Notes under the pieces: generated by a model
What the model saw: the letters and a program-made list of their open reading frames with translations, nothing else
What the model was told of the DNA's origin: nothing
Databases searched by the model: none
In this document: piece by piece, positions 6,141-7,933 of the stretch
How positions within the stretch are numbered: the stretch's first letter is position 1
How the letters are laid out: each line of letters opens with the position of its first letter
Source: an uncultured Rhodospirillales bacterium
GTDB lineage: Bacteria; Pseudomonadota; Alphaproteobacteria; Acetobacterales; Acetobacteraceae
NCBI GenBank assembly: GCA_903928045.1
Contig: CAIYPH010000050.1
Span: 1-7,933 of the forward strand
DNA: 7,933 nucleotides
Direction of reading: 5' to 3'
Position numbers and translations under genes: made by a program

Positions 6141-6929
6141 ATGAACTACGCCGGCGCCTTCAAGGCCAAGCGCGTGATCGTCACCGGCGCCGCCGGCATC
6201 CATGGCGGCTGGATCGCCGCCGCCTTCGCGCGCGAGGGGGCGGAGCTGTGCCTCACCGATTTCCGCCGCGACAAGCTGGATACGGTGGCCGCCGATCTCG
6301 GGCTCGACCCCGCGAACACGATGCTGCACGGCTGCGATCTCACCAGCTCCGCCGAGATCGAGGCCTTCGCCCGCGTGATCGGCAAGGAATGGGGCGCACC
6401 CGACATCGTCATCAACAACGCCGGCGTCTATCCCCGCACCGGCATCCTCATCAACCTCGAGGACGCCGAGTTCGACCGCATCATGGCGGTGAACGTGCGC
6501 GCCCCCTTCGTGATGACCAAGCACATGGCGCGGCTGATGGTGGCGCGTGGCGTCGAAGGCGCCTTCGTCAATATCGGCTCCGGCGCCGCCCGGCAGATGC
6601 CAACCGGCTCGGTCACCTACTGCATGTCGAAAACCGCGCTGGAGCGGCTCTCCAAGGGCCAGGCGCTTGAGCTCGCGCCGCACAAGATCCGCGTCAACGT
6701 GGTGGAGCCGGGCTTCGCGCCCGGCAGTGAGGTCTCGATCCTGCCGCCGGAATACGTGGAACGGATGACCGGGCGTATCCCGCTCGCCCGCAATTCCGGT
6801 CCCGGCGATACCGCGGGGATGGTGCTGTATCTCTGCTCGCCCGCCGCCGGCTACATCACTGGCGCGGTGGTCGCCGTCGATGGCGGCAATTCCATCGGCA
6901 CCTACCAGCCGACGCCCACTAACGGATGA
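6141..6929 (+). CDS. SDR family oxidoreductase
   Basis: This is a classical short-chain dehydrogenase/reductase of 262 residues, a cytoplasmic enzyme oxidising or reducing an alcohol or carbonyl group with NAD(P)(H). The dinucleotide-binding motif at 15-22 reads TGAAGIHG; the usual TGxxxGxG has Gly where Ile20 stands, with a Gly one place earlier. D40 at the end of the second beta strand favours NAD(H) over NADP(H). NNAG is at 92-95. The catalytic tetrad is N118, S147, Y160 and K164 (YCMSK), followed by NVVEPG (186-191). The C-terminus VAVDGGNS is typical of the family. The gene lies within the transporter operon, and its TGA overlaps the next ATG by 4 bp. It probably acts on the imported compound or a derivative of it. 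No specific substrate can be assigned. Confidence 0.93.
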   Translation: MNYAGAFKAKRVIVTGAAGIHGGWIAAAFAREGAELCLTDFRRDKLDTVAADLGLDPANTMLHGCDLTSSAEIEAFARVIGKEWGAPDIVINNAGVYPRTGILINLEDAEFDRIMAVNVRAPFVMTKHMARLMVARGVEGAFVNIGSGAARQMPTGSVTYCMSKTALERLSKGQALELAPHKIRVNVVEPGFAPGSEVSILPPEYVERMTGRIPLARNSGPGDTAGMVLYLCSPAAGYITGAVVAVDGGNSIGTYQPTPTNG

Positions 6930-7882
6930 GTGACGCGCCCGCCCTCGTCGTCGAGAACCTGTCGCTGGCGATCGGCCCGGCCGGGCTGGTCGATGGCGTT
7001 GGCTTCCAGGTCGCGCCCGGCGAGGTGATGGCCATCGTCGGCGAAAGCGGCTGCGGCAAGTCGGTCACCGCCCAGGCGATCATGCGCCTGCTGCCGGACG
7101 CCATCCGCCAGACCGGCGGACGCATCCTGCTGGGCGGGCGGGATATCTCGGCCATCCCCGAGCGGGCGATGCGCGCCGTGCGCGGCCAGCTGATGTCGAT
7201 GATTTTCCAGGAACCGCAGGCGGCACTCGACCCCCTGACCACCGTCGGCAGCCAGATCGCCGAGGCGCTGCGCCAGCCGCTCGGCCGGGTGCGCGGCGAG
7301 GTGCTGCGCATGCTGCGCGACGTGGGCATCTCGGACCCCGAGCGGCGGATCGACCAGCACCCCTTCGAGCTCTCGGGCGGCATGTGCCAGCGCATCATGA
7401 TCGCTTCCGCCCTGATCTCCCGCCCCGCCGTGCTGATCGCCGACGAACCAACCACGGCGCTCGACGTTACCATCCAGGCGCAAATTCTCGACCTCCTGAA
7501 GCGCCTCGCCATCGAGCGGCAAACCGCGGTGGTGCTGATCACCCACGACATGGGCGTGGTGGCCGATATCGCCGACCGCGTGGCGGTGATGTACGCCGGC
7601 CGCATCGCCGAGGCGGGCCCCACCGCCGAGATCTTCGCCGCGCCCCGCCACCCCTACACGGCGCTGCTGCTGGCCTCCATCCCCCGCCTGTCCGACGTGC
7701 CGAAATCCAAGCTCGCGGTGATCGAGGGGCGGGTGCCGAACCCATCGGAGTTTGGCCCGGGCTGCCGCTTTGCCTCCCGCTGCCCGCGGGCCGATGCGCG
7801 CTGCGCCGCGGAAACCCCGCCGTTGCGGCCGCTCGGCGATGGGCGGCTCACAGCCTGCTTCCAGGCGGAGGCGATGGCATGA
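6926..7882 (+). CDS. ABC transporter ATP-binding protein, DppD/OppD type
   Basis: This 318-residue ATPase subunit powers the importer formed by the two permeases. It has Walker A GESGCGKS (39-46), Q-loop Q95 in FQEPQAALDPL, signature SGGMCQR (150-156; Cys at a position that is usually Arg or Gln), Walker B VLIADEP (169-175) with D173 and catalytic E174, the D-loop ALD (178-180), and H-loop H207 (ITHDMGVVAD). The C-terminal oligopeptide/dipeptide extension starts around HPYTALLLASIP (242-253). It carries four cysteines (280, 286, 293 and 311) in the C-x5-C-x6-C-x17-C pattern seen in this subfamily, where a [4Fe-4S] cluster has been proposed for some members. It starts in an ATGA overlap with the SDR gene and ends in another ATGA (7879-7882). 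The partner DppF/OppF-type ATPase should follow beyond the window. Confidence 0.95.
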   Translation: MSDAPALVVENLSLAIGPAGLVDGVGFQVAPGEVMAIVGESGCGKSVTAQAIMRLLPDAIRQTGGRILLGGRDISAIPERAMRAVRGQLMSMIFQEPQAALDPLTTVGSQIAEALRQPLGRVRGEVLRMLRDVGISDPERRIDQHPFELSGGMCQRIMIASALISRPAVLIADEPTTALDVTIQAQILDLLKRLAIERQTAVVLITHDMGVVADIADRVAVMYAGRIAEAGPTAEIFAAPRHPYTALLLASIPRLSDVPKSKLAVIEGRVPNPSEFGPGCRFASRCPRADARCAAETPPLRPLGDGRLTACFQAEAMA

Positions 7883-7933
7883 AAAAGGGTGGGCTAAGCA
7901 GTTCTTTTTGTGAACAAAAAGAACCAAAAAAAC
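7879..7933 (+). CDS. Start of ORF entering repeat copy 4 (partial, probably a relay ORF)
   Basis: An ATG in the ATGA overlap with the ATPase stop opens a frame reading MKKGGLSSSFCEQKEPKK to the window edge. Apart from the first few codons it is repeat sequence. By analogy with the junction at 5154-5300, this is probably the former start of the next operon gene, likely the second ATPase, now cut off from its body by the element. Alternatively it is a short ORF leading to a new start beyond the element. It cannot be decided without the following 100 bases. Confidence 0.25.
   Translation, partial: MKKGGLSSSFCEQKEPKK
7885..7933. repeat. Nested palindromic element, copy 4 (right part truncated by window)
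   Basis: The copy begins with AAGGG directly after the ATGA and following A residues of the ATPase gene end. Its left hairpin at 7901-7924 is a perfect 11-bp stem with a GA loop: a GTTC/GAAC base, T5/A5, and a terminal GT/AC pair not found in the other copies. It then continues CCAAAAAAAC, as copy 2 does after its left hairpin. The rest of the element lies outside the window. Confidence 0.75.

Noticed and set aside
5185..6144. Plus-strand open frame of 319 codons overlapping the permease 2 gene
   Set aside because: It is a shadow frame, Arg/Pro-rich with no membrane pattern, while the 5297-6130 frame carries all DppC-type motifs.
1..7933. CRISPR array, insertion sequence with transposase, or phage genes
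   Set aside because: The repeats are few, far apart and palindromic without regular spacers, and no transposase, integrase or phage protein is encoded in the window.

Overview
The window looks like a chromosomal segment of a GC-rich alphaproteobacterium, most likely a member of the Acetobacteraceae. That placement is an inference. It rests on very high GC in coding DNA, on the alphaproteobacterial rsmB / rpe / heparinase-family order, and on AT-rich palindromic intergenic repeats of a kind I associate with that family from memory, not from a search.

Left half (minus strand, read right to left): a tRNA-Ala(CGC) gene is followed 29 bp later by rsmB (16S rRNA m5C methyltransferase), then rpe (ribulose-phosphate 3-epimerase), then a heparinase II/III family protein. 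The last two overlap by 4 bp (ATGA). This is a conventional housekeeping operon.

Right half (plus strand): an ABC transporter operon of the dipeptide/oligopeptide/nickel type contains permease 1 (DppB-like), permease 2 (DppC-like), a short-chain dehydrogenase/reductase (SDR), and ATPase 1 (DppD-like). A further gene, presumably the partner ATPase, should begin at the right edge. No periplasmic binding protein gene is in the window. The SDR sits inside the transporter operon with an AGGAG ribosome binding site, and it overlaps the ATPase gene by 4 bp, so import and oxidation or reduction of the substrate are probably linked. The substrate is unknown.

The most notable feature is a family of about 130-140 bp nested palindromic elements present four times in 7.9 kb: 1-126 (left end cut), 4097-4231, 5157-5298, and 7885 to the end (right end cut). 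Each complete copy has an AT-rich hairpin at each end, long imperfect inverted arms and a central segment that is GC-rich and can pair to varying degrees. Three of the four copies lie at translation starts of the transporter operon. Copy 2 appears to separate a strong Shine-Dalgarno sequence from the permease 1 ATG. Copy 3 sits in the former ATGA overlap between the two permease genes. It changes the start to TTG and creates a 48-codon ORF whose TGA stop overlaps the new TTG (TTGA), so a stop/start coupling geometry persists through the insertion. Copy 4 begins directly after the ATGA at the end of the ATPase gene. This looks like a MITE-like element that inserts at gene junctions without destroying the operon.
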